Shown here: one piece after another, positions 5,818-12,268 of the stretch | How the letters are laid out: each line of letters starts with the position of its first letter | Numbering within the stretch: the first letter of the stretch is position 1 | Source: Lachnospiraceae bacterium | Lineage (GTDB): Bacteria; Bacillota; Clostridia; Lachnospirales; Lachnospiraceae | Assembly (NCBI GenBank): GCA_017964745.1 | Contig: JAGCRJ010000310.1 | Location: 1 to 12,268, forward strand | Direction of reading: 5' to 3' | Length of the DNA: 12,268 bases | Made by a program: the position numbers and the translations under genes | The notes under the pieces: model-generated | The model's database searches: none | The model's input: only the letters and a program-made list of their open reading frames with translations | Told to the model about the DNA's origin: nothing

Positions 5818-8725
5818 AAGGATTAACAAAAACAATTTCGGATCCGGGATCTTCTTCACCGGGGATCACATCCTGAATAGGTTCGGGCTCAGGTTCGGGT
5901 TCAGGTTCAGGCTCAGTTTCAGGCTCTGCGCCGTACATACCGTTAACCACATCATAAACAGCCCTGGTATATTCGACATCGCTCTTGATCATTGCGATCT
6001 CTTTTGCCTGTTCCTCGGACAATCCGTATCTGGACTGAAGCTCACCCAAAAGGATCTGATAAATGGGTTCAACTTCATCGAGACATCCCCACTTAACCGC
6101 GGATGTATATAATCCGGGATACCTGTTCACAGTCTGTATAAGCGAATCGAGAGCCTTTACATCGGATTCTTCCTTGAGAACATCGTACTCTCTCTGCCAC
6201 AGCCTGATCTTTAAAATGCATTCGGATTTCTTGAAGATGATCTGATCGGATTCGTTAAGCTCCTGTCCGAACAGATTCTGGTAAGCAGTCTGGTAATCAC
6301 CTTCGCTGTAAGCCTGTCTTGCTTCACGTTTAACGGTGTATGAACCCATAAGATTCGAAACGATCAAAACAGCAACAAGAACGGTTATGCAGAAAGCAAA
6401 TACAGCAAGAACCTTCTTCTTGTTAAGCTTCTTTGAAGGCCTCTCATCCTCTGCGGAAGCCTTTTCTTTCTTGGGCTTCTTTCCCTTTTTCTTCTTGCCC
6501 TTCCTGGCTTCTCCGTCTACCTCTTCGCCTACGCCTTCGATCTCGGCAGCTTCGGCGTTCTTATCTTTCTTGCCTTTTTTCTTTTTCTTCTTTTTACTCT
6601 TACCGCCTTCTCCTTCGGCATCGAGTTCCTCGAGAACTGTGGCATTCTCTTCAGAAAGCTTGATCTCGCTTGATGAAGCTTCTTCGTCATCATCAGTCTC
6701 GGTCAGCATATCGAGGATCTTAGAAATAAGGCCTTTCTTTTTTTCGGGCTTCTTCTCGGCATCAAGATCCCTGATCTCGCTCAAAGGATCGACTTCTGCT
6801 TCCCCGGGAGCGGCATCTGAAGAAGGAATATCAAATGCCTTCTCAAGAGAAACATCCTCGGATTCTTCTTCATCAAAGGATCCGCCCATTATCTCCGCAA
6901 GAAGAGAATCGGTTTCATCCAAAGGAGAACTTTCGGATGCAGGTTCTTCGGAAGGCTCAGCAGAAGGAGCATCCGGAACCGGTTCATCAGAAACGGATAC
7001 AGATTCATCTATAGCCGATGCGGCTGCATTCTTAACTTCGGCTGCAGCTTCAGCAGCACCGGCCAAAAGTGCATCAACATCTGACATGTCGGCGTTTTCG
7101 GCATTATCATTGGATATGCCGTTTTCTTCTCCGACGGTTTCACCAAGTTTCTTAGCCTTCTTTGCTTCTCTTGCCTCGGCTTTAAGTCTGGCTTTTTCTT
7201 CCTTGGCTTTTCTCTTAGCTTCTTTCTTTTCTTCGCGAAGACGCTTTTTCTCGGCAGCCTTATCAAGAACAGGTTCGCCTTCCGCATCATCTTCGCCGAG
7301 TACATCGGGAATCTCGGTATCGTCGGTTCCGTTAAGAAGTGCCTCTATCTCTTCACCGACGGCTTCGTTATTGTCGTTCTTATCAAGAAGCGCACCGATA
7401 TCGGAAGCAGAGCCGCTGTCTGCAGCAAGCAGTTCATCAAGGCTCATTTCGGATCTTTCGGGATCATCTGCAAGTCCTTCGGATTTTGCTTTATTGAGGA
7501 GTGCTTCGATATCATCCTCACCCGGAAGGTCGGCAGATTCGTTCTCTTCCTTCATAAGCTCCGCAAGTTCCGCATCGAGATCAAAATCAGCGATATCGGA
7601 ATCATCGGAAGAAGCAGGTTCTTCAGATATCTTGGTATCTGCGGGCTTTGAAGCTGCAGATGTATTTATTTCAAGATTATCGTTTTCATCAAGTGATATG
7701 CCGCTTTCGCTGAGAAGTGCAGCTAGCTGGGCATCAAGATCATCCCCGCCAACTGCAGGCTCATTCTCAGAAACAGTTTCCGGCATAGGTTCGGGCTCAA
7801 GAGAAATCTCGGGTTCAGACTCGGGCATAGGTTCGGGTTCAAGTGAGATCTCAGGTTCAGTCTCAGCCACAGCTTCGGGCTCAAGTGTGACCTCAGATTC
7901 CTGTACGGAAGTCTCTTCAGTCTCAGGCTCGATCTGTTTCATAAGATCATTCATGAGATCGGTGAGATCGGTTTCACCGCTAAGATCATCATCGGGGATC
8001 TCAAGTGAAGGAGCCGAATCGATATGTATATCGGATGCAGCAGGATCTTCATTGATGATCGATTCAAGATCGGGAATATCGGCTGAATGATCGATCTGAA
8101 CAGGTTCTTCCTCGTGAATATCGACCACAGGATTATCAACCAAAGGAGAATCATCAGCTGCAACAGAATCGACCTCTTTCATAAGTGAATCAAGGTCAAG
8201 ATCATCAAAAGACATCTGAACTTCATCCGCAGAATTATCGGTAGCAGATTCTTCTGCAAGAGTTTCTGCGACAGGTTCTTCTGTGACGGGCTCTTCTACA
8301 ACAGCTTCATCTATGATAGATTCGTCAGGACCAGATTCCTCAACAATGGAAGAAAAATCTTCCGACAGAATATCCGAGAAGTGTTCATCTATACCGTTTC
8401 CGGAAACCGGCTCGGTCACCGATTCTTCTGCCACAGGCTCTTCAGCTGCAGTTTCCTCGACTACCGGCACTTCAATATCATCTATTTCCCGTGCAGGCTC
8501 TTCAGATACAGCTTCTTCTGTCGCAGGCTCTTCAGACTCAGGTTCTTCCGCTACGGGTTCCTCAGTTAATGAATCATCGGTAAAAACAGCATCGGGAACT
8601 ATGGGATCCTGTTTTTCAGGTTCCTTGGGTTCCGGATTTGATGCAGCTTTTGTGGGAGATGCAAGTTCAGCTGGAACTCCCATTGATCTGAGCAAACTGT
8701 CAAGATAATCTTCAGAAGAACTCAT
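5816..8725 (-). CDS. Large acidic, repeat-rich single-span membrane protein with many FliM-like short motifs
   Basis: This 969-residue protein is not recognised. Residues 1-700 are strongly acidic, low in complexity and probably disordered. They include EEPVAEE-type repeats (55-103, 143-160), a 14-residue tandem repeat (288-315) and a charged Lys/Glu/Arg helix (491-527). Between these lie about a dozen amphipathic motifs: YLDSLLRSMG (7-16), LDLDSLMKEV (176-185), DLTDLMNDLM (253-262), LDAQLAALL (330-338), LDAELAELM (383-391), DDIEALLN (404-411), SLDELLA (428-434), DIGALLD (442-448), EEIEALLNG (458-466), DVDALLAG (549-556) and TDSLLAEIM (605-613). Next come lysine clusters (709-754), one membrane helix (772-793) and an outside part (797-930) with a TPR-like start (AYSEGDYQTAYQNLF), ending in a Glu-Pro tail. 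Topology is N-in. The ATG has GGAG at 7 bases and its own promoter. It heads the hisHF-ung-lysA operon and follows chemotaxis genes. Function unknown. Confidence 0.93.
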   Translation of the reverse strand: MSSSEDYLDSLLRSMGVPAELASPTKAASNPEPKEPEKQDPIVPDAVFTDDSLTEEPVAEEPESEEPATEEAVSEEPAREIDDIEVPVVEETAAEEPVAEESVTEPVSGNGIDEHFSDILSEDFSSIVEESGPDESIIDEAVVEEPVTEEPVAETLAEESATDNSADEVQMSFDDLDLDSLMKEVDSVAADDSPLVDNPVVDIHEEEPVQIDHSADIPDLESIINEDPAASDIHIDSAPSLEIPDDDLSGETDLTDLMNDLMKQIEPETEETSVQESEVTLEPEAVAETEPEISLEPEPMPESEPEISLEPEPMPETVSENEPAVGGDDLDAQLAALLSESGISLDENDNLEINTSAASKPADTKISEEPASSDDSDIADFDLDAELAELMKEENESADLPGEDDIEALLNKAKSEGLADDPERSEMSLDELLAADSGSASDIGALLDKNDNNEAVGEEIEALLNGTDDTEIPDVLGEDDAEGEPVLDKAAEKKRLREEKKEAKRKAKEEKARLKAEAREAKKAKKLGETVGEENGISNDNAENADMSDVDALLAGAAEAAAEVKNAAASAIDESVSVSDEPVPDAPSAEPSEEPASESSPLDETDSLLAEIMGGSFDEEESEDVSLEKAFDIPSSDAAPGEAEVDPLSEIRDLDAEKKPEKKKGLISKILDMLTETDDDEEASSSEIKLSEENATVLEELDAEGEGGKSKKKKKKKGKKDKNAEAAEIEGVGEEVDGEARKGKKKKGKKPKKEKASAEDERPSKKLNKKKVLAVFAFCITVLVAVLIVSNLMGSYTVKREARQAYSEGDYQTAYQNLFGQELNESDQIIFKKSECILKIRLWQREYDVLKEESDVKALDSLIQTVNRYPGLYTSAVKWGCLDEVEPIYQILLGELQSRYGLSEEQAKEIAMIKSDVEYTRAVYDVVNGMYGAEPETEPEPEPEPEPEPIQDVIPGEEDPGSEIVFVNP
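5876..5926 (-). repeat. Hexanucleotide (Glu-Pro) repeat tract near the 3' end of the acidic-protein gene
   Basis: The tract encodes residues 934-950 (EPETEPEPEPEPEPEPI). The plus strand shows repeated GGTTCG/GGTTCA/GGCTCA units. Each unit is six bases, so gain or loss by slippage would lengthen or shorten the Glu-Pro tail without shifting the frame. A rigid Pro-Glu rod outside the membrane is the likely product. Confidence 0.8.
7781..7864 (-). repeat. Two tandem copies of a 42-base coding repeat
   Basis: The repeat encodes ETEPEISLEPEPMP (288-301) followed directly by ESEPEISLEPEPMP (302-315) in the acidic protein. The two copies differ by one residue and a few silent bases, which indicates a duplication old enough for synonymous drift but still under protein-level constraint. 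Confidence 0.85.
8246..8563 (-). repeat. Degenerate EEPVAEE / EEPATEE coding repeats
   Basis: These sit in the N-terminal part of the acidic protein (blocks at residues 55-103 and 143-160, separated by a less regular stretch). Seven-to-eight-residue units centred on E-E-P-(V/A)-(A/T/S)-E-E recur. They probably form an extended, highly negative linker. The low complexity would complicate homology searches of this gene. Confidence 0.7.
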
Positions 8726-8782
8726 GATTTTTCTCCATAAAATTTAATAATGACTGTTATGCAAATTTCACATAAACATACG

Positions 8783-8810
8783 AATATATTTTAGCACACT
8801 GCATTGTCAA
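8783..8810 (-). promoter_or_regulatory. Strong sigma-A promoter of the acidic protein-hisHF-ung-lysA-S66 operon
   Basis: Minus strand: TTGACA (8810-8805, perfect -35), 16 bases, then TATATT (8788-8783, 5 of 6). Transcription would start near 8776, giving a leader of about 50 bases to the ATG at 8725. It lies between the terminator of the chemoreceptor gene and the acidic-protein gene. No second promoter is evident in the downstream junctions, so it probably drives the whole gene string. No riboswitch, T-box or leader peptide was seen in the short leader. Confidence 0.8.
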
Positions 8811-8814
8811 TGTA

Positions 8815-8853
8815 TAGAAAAAATGGGGTCATCCGCTAAGGTTGACCCCATTT
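8815..8853 (-). terminator. Intrinsic terminator of the chemoreceptor gene
   Basis: An 11-base-pair stem (AAATGGGGTCA with TGACCCCATTT) encloses an 11-base loop that may close further with a CC/GG pair. On the minus strand it is followed by a T-run (TTTTTTC). It starts about 25 bases after the chemoreceptor stop codon and separates the chemotaxis pair from the next operon. Confidence 0.9.
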
Positions 8854-8878
8854 AAAAACATGTGATATCTAAGAATTT

Positions 8879-10924
8879 TTAAAATCTGAAGAAAGAGATA
8901 GCCTGGCTCATATCTTCATTCATCTTACGCATCTGAGCGGTTGAATTCTGAGTATCGGTACAGGAGTCGGTAACGGTCTGGCAGGAAGCCGCAACTTCCT
9001 GAGCGGATGCACCAAGTTCTTCGGAAATAGCTCCGAGTTCCGTGGTGGAATTGGTAAGTTCGTTCTTGATCTTATCGAGTGTACCGGTCATATTTCTGAT
9101 GGTATCGATCTCGGTGATGGAAGCTTCAACGGAATCAGAAAGAACATTGAAGCTTTCCTGAGCTTTCTCAATATCCGACTGCTCGTTCTTGATCACATCA
9201 TAAACACGATTGGAAATATCAACGGTCTTCTTGGAAAGAGCGATGACATTCTCAATAATAGCCTTGATCTCTTTTGCAGATTCAGCTGAGGAATCAGCAA
9301 GACTTCTGATCTCATCCGCAACAACAGCAAATCCGCGTCCTGACTCTCCCGCTCTTGCAGCCTCAATAGAAGCATTGAGTGAAAGGAGGTTGGTCTGGGA
9401 AGCTATGGATTCAATCGCCTGAATTGCGGTTCCGATATTCTCGATCGCCTCGTTGGTCTCTTTGATCTTCTCTGCGATCGCATCCATTGCCTCAACAGAT
9501 TCTTTGGAGCCTCTGTAAACAGAGTTCATACAATCTGATGCATCATTATTCGCATTTCTGATAGTTTCGGATGCGTCATGAAGAATACTTACATTATTAT
9601 GAAGAACTTCGATATTCTGGCCGAGTTCGGCAGCCTTTTCAGCCATGTTCTGGGCATTTTCGGCAACGGACTGTGATGTTTCGGCAACCTCATTGACCGC
9701 AATGTTGATCTGTGAAATGGATTCAACATTGTTTCCGGTCATCTCATCAACATCAACAATGGATCCGTTCAGATCATCGGCTGTGCTCTTTACAGAAGAC
9801 ATTGATGTTGAAAGCGCATTTCTGAGCGAATGGAAGGAATCGAGTATTGTACGGGTTTCCCTTATATGAGTATTAGTCCGGCAGTCAGCAGAAACATTTC
9901 CGGTACTGAGTTCATCAAGTGCTTTTGAGATTGCAACGAGAGGTAAGGAAATAAGTCTTTCGACAAACAGTGCCACAACGGTAAACAGTACAAGACATAC
10001 TGCGCAGATGATTATTATAAGCTTGGTAGTACTGTTGATGCCGGAAAGAACATCGTCTTCATCAGCGGTAAGAACAGCTATATACTGCTCATTTGCTCCG
10101 ATGTAAAAGGCAGCATACTTAGTCTTTCCCTTGTATTCGTAAATAACGATATCAGGATCGGGATGCGCTCCGGTTGCAATCTGAGCAACGAGACCCTTTA
10201 CGGCTTCATTTTCAACAGGATTTCCGATCTTGGTTTCATCGGGATGATGAAGCATGGTACCAACCGCATCAACATAATAGATATATGCACTTTCAAGACC
10301 GAGATCATTAACATTTGAGATCTTCTCGGCAATGCTATTTACATAGAAACCGCATCCGACATATCCGATAGGCTTACCGCCGTCAAAGATCGGTGCATAC
10401 ATGGACATAATGATCTGTCCGGAAGCGGGACTCGTAATGATTCCGGTATTGTAAATACCGTTCTCGGAATTCAGCATGGCATTCTGGAGAGCGACAAGTC
10501 CATCTCCTTCTCTGAAATGAACACCTATAACAGCTTCTGAAGGATGAGTAAGAACTCCTGATTCCCAGTCAGCAAGATACAGGCCTTCCCAGCCTTCAAG
10601 GTGTGAATAATAATCCAGAGTGTACTGCTGTGCTCTTGCCTGAATCTCGGGATCATCACGATTATACAAAGCTTCCTTAAGGATCGGGGCAGTTGAATAA
10701 GCTTTGAGTATTTCTTCATTCTTGGTAACAATGGTATCAAAAGAAGAACCTACATTATCGATGACCTGAACCATCGAATCATAGGTATAATTCTTTAATT
10801 CATTTTCACTTTTTTTAACGGAAATGATACTGATAAGAACTGTTGAGACAATTAACGGAATAAGAACAAAAGAAAGCAAAGTAAGCCTAAGCGTAAGCTT
10901 AGATTTTTTTTCAGAAGAATTCAT
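8879..10924 (-). CDS. Methyl-accepting chemotaxis protein with double-cache sensor
   Basis: This 681-residue membrane chemoreceptor controls the CheA kinase. Order: cytoplasmic N-tail; membrane helix 1 (about 13-35); extracytoplasmic sensor (36-300), probably dCache_1, with paired cache-like strands around YLADWESGVLTHPSEAVIG (116-134) and YYVDAVGTMLHHPDETKIG (216-234); membrane helix 2 (301-321); HAMP (322-375); and a long coiled-coil signalling domain. The hairpin tip that contacts CheA and CheW is intact: IASQTNLLSLNASIEAARAGE at 507-527, then GRGFAVVADEIRSLA (529-543). It ends in ISFFRF without an NWETF-type CheR-docking pentapeptide. The ligand is unknown; dCache sensors often bind amino acids or other small organic molecules, but no binding motif is claimed here. 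The ATG has GGAGGTG just upstream. A CheV gene precedes it by 80 bases. Confidence 0.96.
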   Translation of the reverse strand: MNSSEKKSKLTLRLTLLSFVLIPLIVSTVLISIISVKKSENELKNYTYDSMVQVIDNVGSSFDTIVTKNEEILKAYSTAPILKEALYNRDDPEIQARAQQYTLDYYSHLEGWEGLYLADWESGVLTHPSEAVIGVHFREGDGLVALQNAMLNSENGIYNTGIITSPASGQIIMSMYAPIFDGGKPIGYVGCGFYVNSIAEKISNVNDLGLESAYIYYVDAVGTMLHHPDETKIGNPVENEAVKGLVAQIATGAHPDPDIVIYEYKGKTKYAAFYIGANEQYIAVLTADEDDVLSGINSTTKLIIIICAVCLVLFTVVALFVERLISLPLVAISKALDELSTGNVSADCRTNTHIRETRTILDSFHSLRNALSTSMSSVKSTADDLNGSIVDVDEMTGNNVESISQINIAVNEVAETSQSVAENAQNMAEKAAELGQNIEVLHNNVSILHDASETIRNANNDASDCMNSVYRGSKESVEAMDAIAEKIKETNEAIENIGTAIQAIESIASQTNLLSLNASIEAARAGESGRGFAVVADEIRSLADSSAESAKEIKAIIENVIALSKKTVDISNRVYDVIKNEQSDIEKAQESFNVLSDSVEASITEIDTIRNMTGTLDKIKNELTNSTTELGAISEELGASAQEVAASCQTVTDSCTDTQNSTAQMRKMNEDMSQAISFFRF

Positions 10925-10957
10925 CTCCCCACCTCCGAAAATAAAATATTTACTTTT

Positions 10958-10985
10958 AAAATATTTCGGAACTGCCTAAACTCAA
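10958..10985 (-). promoter_or_regulatory. Possible promoter of the chemoreceptor gene
   Basis: Minus strand: TTGAGT (10985-10980), 16 bases, then TATTTT (10963-10958), each 4 of 6 to consensus. Transcription would start near 10951, 27 bases before the ATG. The -35 lies in the loop of the hairpin described at 10964-10998 and the spacer in its 3' arm. No sigma-28 type element (TAAA ... CCGATAT) was seen. Confidence 0.3.
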
Positions 10986-10998
10986 GACAGTTCCGAAA
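10964..10998 (-). terminator. Hairpin between cheV and the chemoreceptor gene (weak terminator or attenuator)
   Basis: A perfect 11-base-pair stem (TTTCGGAACTG with CAGTTCCGAAA) has a 13-base loop. It begins 7 bases after the cheV stop. On the minus strand it is followed by TATTTTAAAAG, so the T-run is short and interrupted. It may give partial termination, protect the 3' end of the cheV message, or both. Confidence 0.55.
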
Positions 10999-11004
10999 AT
11001 CAGC

Positions 11005-11913
11005 TTAATTCAATTTGTATTTATCGACCAGCGTATCGATTATCCTGACAAGATTTCCTATCTCAGGTTTAGATAACTGGGCATCGGCTCCGAGCTGTTC
11101 ACCCTTCTTCTTCATCTCTTCGTTAACCAGTGATGAGAAGATTACAACCGGAATGTTCTTGGTCTTGTCATCCTGCTTGATGAGCTTGGTCAGTCTGTGA
11201 CCGTCCATCTCAGGCATCTCGATATCCGTGATGACGAGCTTTACATGCTCAGCAAGTGTTCCGTCAGCCTTGCATTCAGCGATCACATCATACGCCTTCT
11301 GACCGTTTTCTGTATGAATGATCTTGTTATATCCAGCTGCGGTAAGTGAATCAACGATAAGCTTATTAAGAAGTACCGAATCCTCAGCGATAAGAATGGG
11401 GACATCACTTCTGCTTCTTTCTCCGAGTGATTCGATCTCTGAGATCTTCAGTCCGGTCTCGGGATTGATATCGGAAATGATCTTCTCGAAATCAAGAATG
11501 ATGATAAGCTTTCCTTCATTCTTGATAAATCCGGTCGAAACAGAAGCTTCTGCTGTGGATATTGTAGAATCGGGCTTAATAATGTTTCTCCAGGAAACCC
11601 TGTGGATTCCCTTAACAGCCTCGACATGGAATGCGATATTAAGATTATTGAAATTAGTGATTATAAAAAGACCGCCGGGTTCGGACTGTCCTCTTCCGAG
11701 GCAGTTCTTAAGATCGATAGCCGTGATCATGGTTTCACGGGGCATAAATATGCCTTCGATACTGGGATGCGAATTGGGAACAGGAGTCACAGGCTGATAT
11801 GAAATGATCTCCTTGATCTTCGCAACATTGATTCCGTAGGAAAATTCACCGAGAGTGAACTCCAGAACTTCGAGCTCGTTAGTACCACTGTCAAGTAAAA
11901 TCTTAGTATCCAT
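11005..11913 (-). CDS. cheV: CheV chemotaxis coupling protein (CheW domain plus receiver)
   Basis: CheV links receptors to CheA, like CheW, and is tuned by phosphorylation of its own receiver domain. In this 302-residue protein residues 13-155 form the CheW-like domain (EVLEFTLGEFSYGINVAKIKEI near the start; GIFMPRETMITAIDL at 54-68). A short linker follows, and residues 171-300 form the receiver. The receiver active site is complete: E177/D178 in ILIAEDS, phospho-acceptor D230 in VITDIEMPEMDG, S260 in VVIFSS and K282 in LSKPE. This length and domain order match CheV. The ATG follows a G-rich GGGAGGGGG about 7 bases upstream. The chemoreceptor gene lies downstream and may be co-expressed. No cheA, cheW or cheY is in the window. 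Confidence 0.95.
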   Translation of the reverse strand: MDTKILLDSGTNELEVLEFTLGEFSYGINVAKIKEIISYQPVTPVPNSHPSIEGIFMPRETMITAIDLKNCLGRGQSEPGGLFIITNFNNLNIAFHVEAVKGIHRVSWRNIIKPDSTISTAEASVSTGFIKNEGKLIIILDFEKIISDINPETGLKISEIESLGERSRSDVPILIAEDSVLLNKLIVDSLTAAGYNKIIHTENGQKAYDVIAECKADGTLAEHVKLVITDIEMPEMDGHRLTKLIKQDDKTKNIPVVIFSSLVNEEMKKKGEQLGADAQLSKPEIGNLVRIIDTLVDKYKLN

Positions 11914-11955
11914 ACATTATCCCCCTCCCACGAGGTCTGAATTTGTATTAAATAT

Positions 11956-11984
11956 ATCATAATCTGTCAGAAAATTAAACACAA
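11956..11984 (-). promoter_or_regulatory. Candidate promoter of cheV
   Basis: Minus strand: TTGTGT (11984-11979), 17 bases, then TATGAT (11961-11956, 5 of 6). Transcription would start near 11949, about 36 bases before the ATG. The -35 overlaps the T-run side of the upstream terminator. An alternative is CTGACA, 17 bases, TACAAA slightly downstream. The region is AT-rich, so the exact choice is uncertain. Confidence 0.4.
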
Positions 11985-12020
11985 AAAAATCATGCCGTAT
12001 CCCATAAAGGATACGGCATG
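11983..12020 (-). terminator. Intrinsic terminator of the upstream partial gene
   Basis: A perfect 12-base-pair stem (CATGCCGTATCC with GGATACGGCATG) has a 6-base loop (CATAAA). On the minus strand it is followed by ATTTTTTT. It starts 25 bases after the stop codon of the partial gene and isolates it from cheV. Confidence 0.93.
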
Positions 12021-12045
12021 AAAGAATTCTGTAATTAAGAATTAA

Positions 12046-12268
12046 TTATCTTCCGATGAGCTCAACAGCATATCCGTTGAAATTAACTGCAAATGTAGCG
12101 GTTCCGGGAAGTGCATCCATATCGTCAAGAACAGTTACGGTTCCCTTTGCATCTACGGTGATGAGCTTGTAATCGGTGTAGCCTGCGGGAACATTCATGG
12201 TTACAATACCGTTCTTGGCATTGTAGTTGAGTCCGTTGAGAAGAAGGTTGTAAGTCTTGATTCCTCTG
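12046..12268 (-). CDS. C-terminal 73 residues of an unrecognised protein (5' part outside window)
   Basis: An open frame enters from the right edge and ends at TAA (12048-12046). It reads RGIKTYNLLLNGLNYNAKNG ... GYAVELIGR. The composition is rich in Thr, Val, Gly, Asn and Tyr, with alternating polar and hydrophobic residues (for example GTVTVLDDM and ATFAVNFNGYAVEL). That pattern suggests beta-strands, as in secreted or surface proteins. No catalytic motif, sorting signal or LPXTG is visible at this end. Synonymous codon use resembles the neighbouring genes, and the terminator directly behind it supports a real gene. The family cannot be named from this fragment. Confidence 0.8.
   Translation of the reverse strand, partial: RGIKTYNLLLNGLNYNAKNGIVTMNVPAGYTDYKLITVDAKGTVTVLDDMDALPGTATFAVNFNGYAVELIGR

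Noticed and set aside
5806..5859. N-terminal extension of hisH by 18 codons
   Set aside because: It lies inside the end of the acidic-protein gene. The AAGGAG six bases before 5805 and the family start MIAVVDYDAGN fix the start downstream.
6336..8090. Long plus-strand open frame (584 codons, very rich in Ser) opposite the acidic-protein gene
   Set aside because: It mirrors the Glu/Asp/Ala/Ser-rich codons of the real minus-strand gene (GAA, GAG, GAT read backwards give TTC, CTC, ATC). It has no ribosome binding site or promoter and resembles no protein family.
8246..8563. CRISPR-like or non-coding repeat array
   Set aside because: The repeats are in frame, degenerate at third positions, without regular spacers, and are explained by EEPV-type protein repeats.
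8726..8878. Riboswitch or T-box leader controlling the his and lys genes
   Set aside because: The leader after the predicted start site is only about 50 bases, AT-rich, and lacks T-box, lysine-riboswitch or leader-peptide features. The hairpin in this gap belongs to the preceding gene's terminator.

Overview
The window looks like chromosomal DNA of a motile, moderately AT-rich Firmicute, most likely a Lachnospiraceae member (Butyrivibrio/Roseburia-type). This is inferred from the character of the PolA, diaminopimelate decarboxylase and chemoreceptor sequences, from near-consensus sigma-A promoters and from strong AGGAGG-type ribosome binding sites. No database search was possible. Every gene lies on the minus strand, so transcription runs from high to low coordinates.

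Layout in the direction of transcription: (1) 12268-12046, the C-terminal 73 residues of an unrecognised protein, closed by a clear intrinsic terminator. (2) 11913-8879, a chemotaxis pair: a CheV-type CheW-receiver coupling protein and a two-cache, HAMP-containing methyl-accepting chemotaxis protein, closed by a second strong terminator. (3) 8810-1366, a tightly packed operon behind a near-perfect sigma-A promoter. It starts with a 969-residue acidic, repeat-rich, single-span membrane protein, followed by hisH, hisF, ung, lysA and an S66 LD-carboxypeptidase, with junctions of -1 to 27 bases. (4) 1311-1228, tRNA-Leu(CAA), with a possible promoter of its own inside the end of the carboxypeptidase gene and a long terminator just behind it. 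(5) 1046-1, a small zf-HC2 zinc-finger membrane protein (anti-sigma-factor-like) read 9 bases ahead of polA, which leaves the window after 237 codons. Both genes of this last unit probably start with TTG.

Most genes are housekeeping: histidine and purine-linked synthesis (HisHF), lysine from diaminopimelate (LysA), peptide trimming in the cell wall (S66), uracil excision (Ung) and repair or replication (PolA). The part that conventional annotation does not explain is the 969-residue protein. Its disordered cytoplasmic half carries about a dozen scattered copies of a short amphipathic motif of the type (D/E)-(I/L/V)-(D/E)-x-L-L. Several closely resemble the EIDALLNG peptide with which FliM (and FliY) bind phosphorylated CheY. 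The gene sits directly downstream of a CheV and a chemoreceptor, so a multivalent, membrane-anchored docking scaffold for response regulators is a testable but unproven idea.

The longest stretch without a protein gene (1047-1365) holds a promoter, the terminator, the tRNA and its promoter. The other long gap (8726-8878) holds a terminator and the operon promoter. No mobile elements, CRISPR arrays, riboswitches or pseudogenes were seen.
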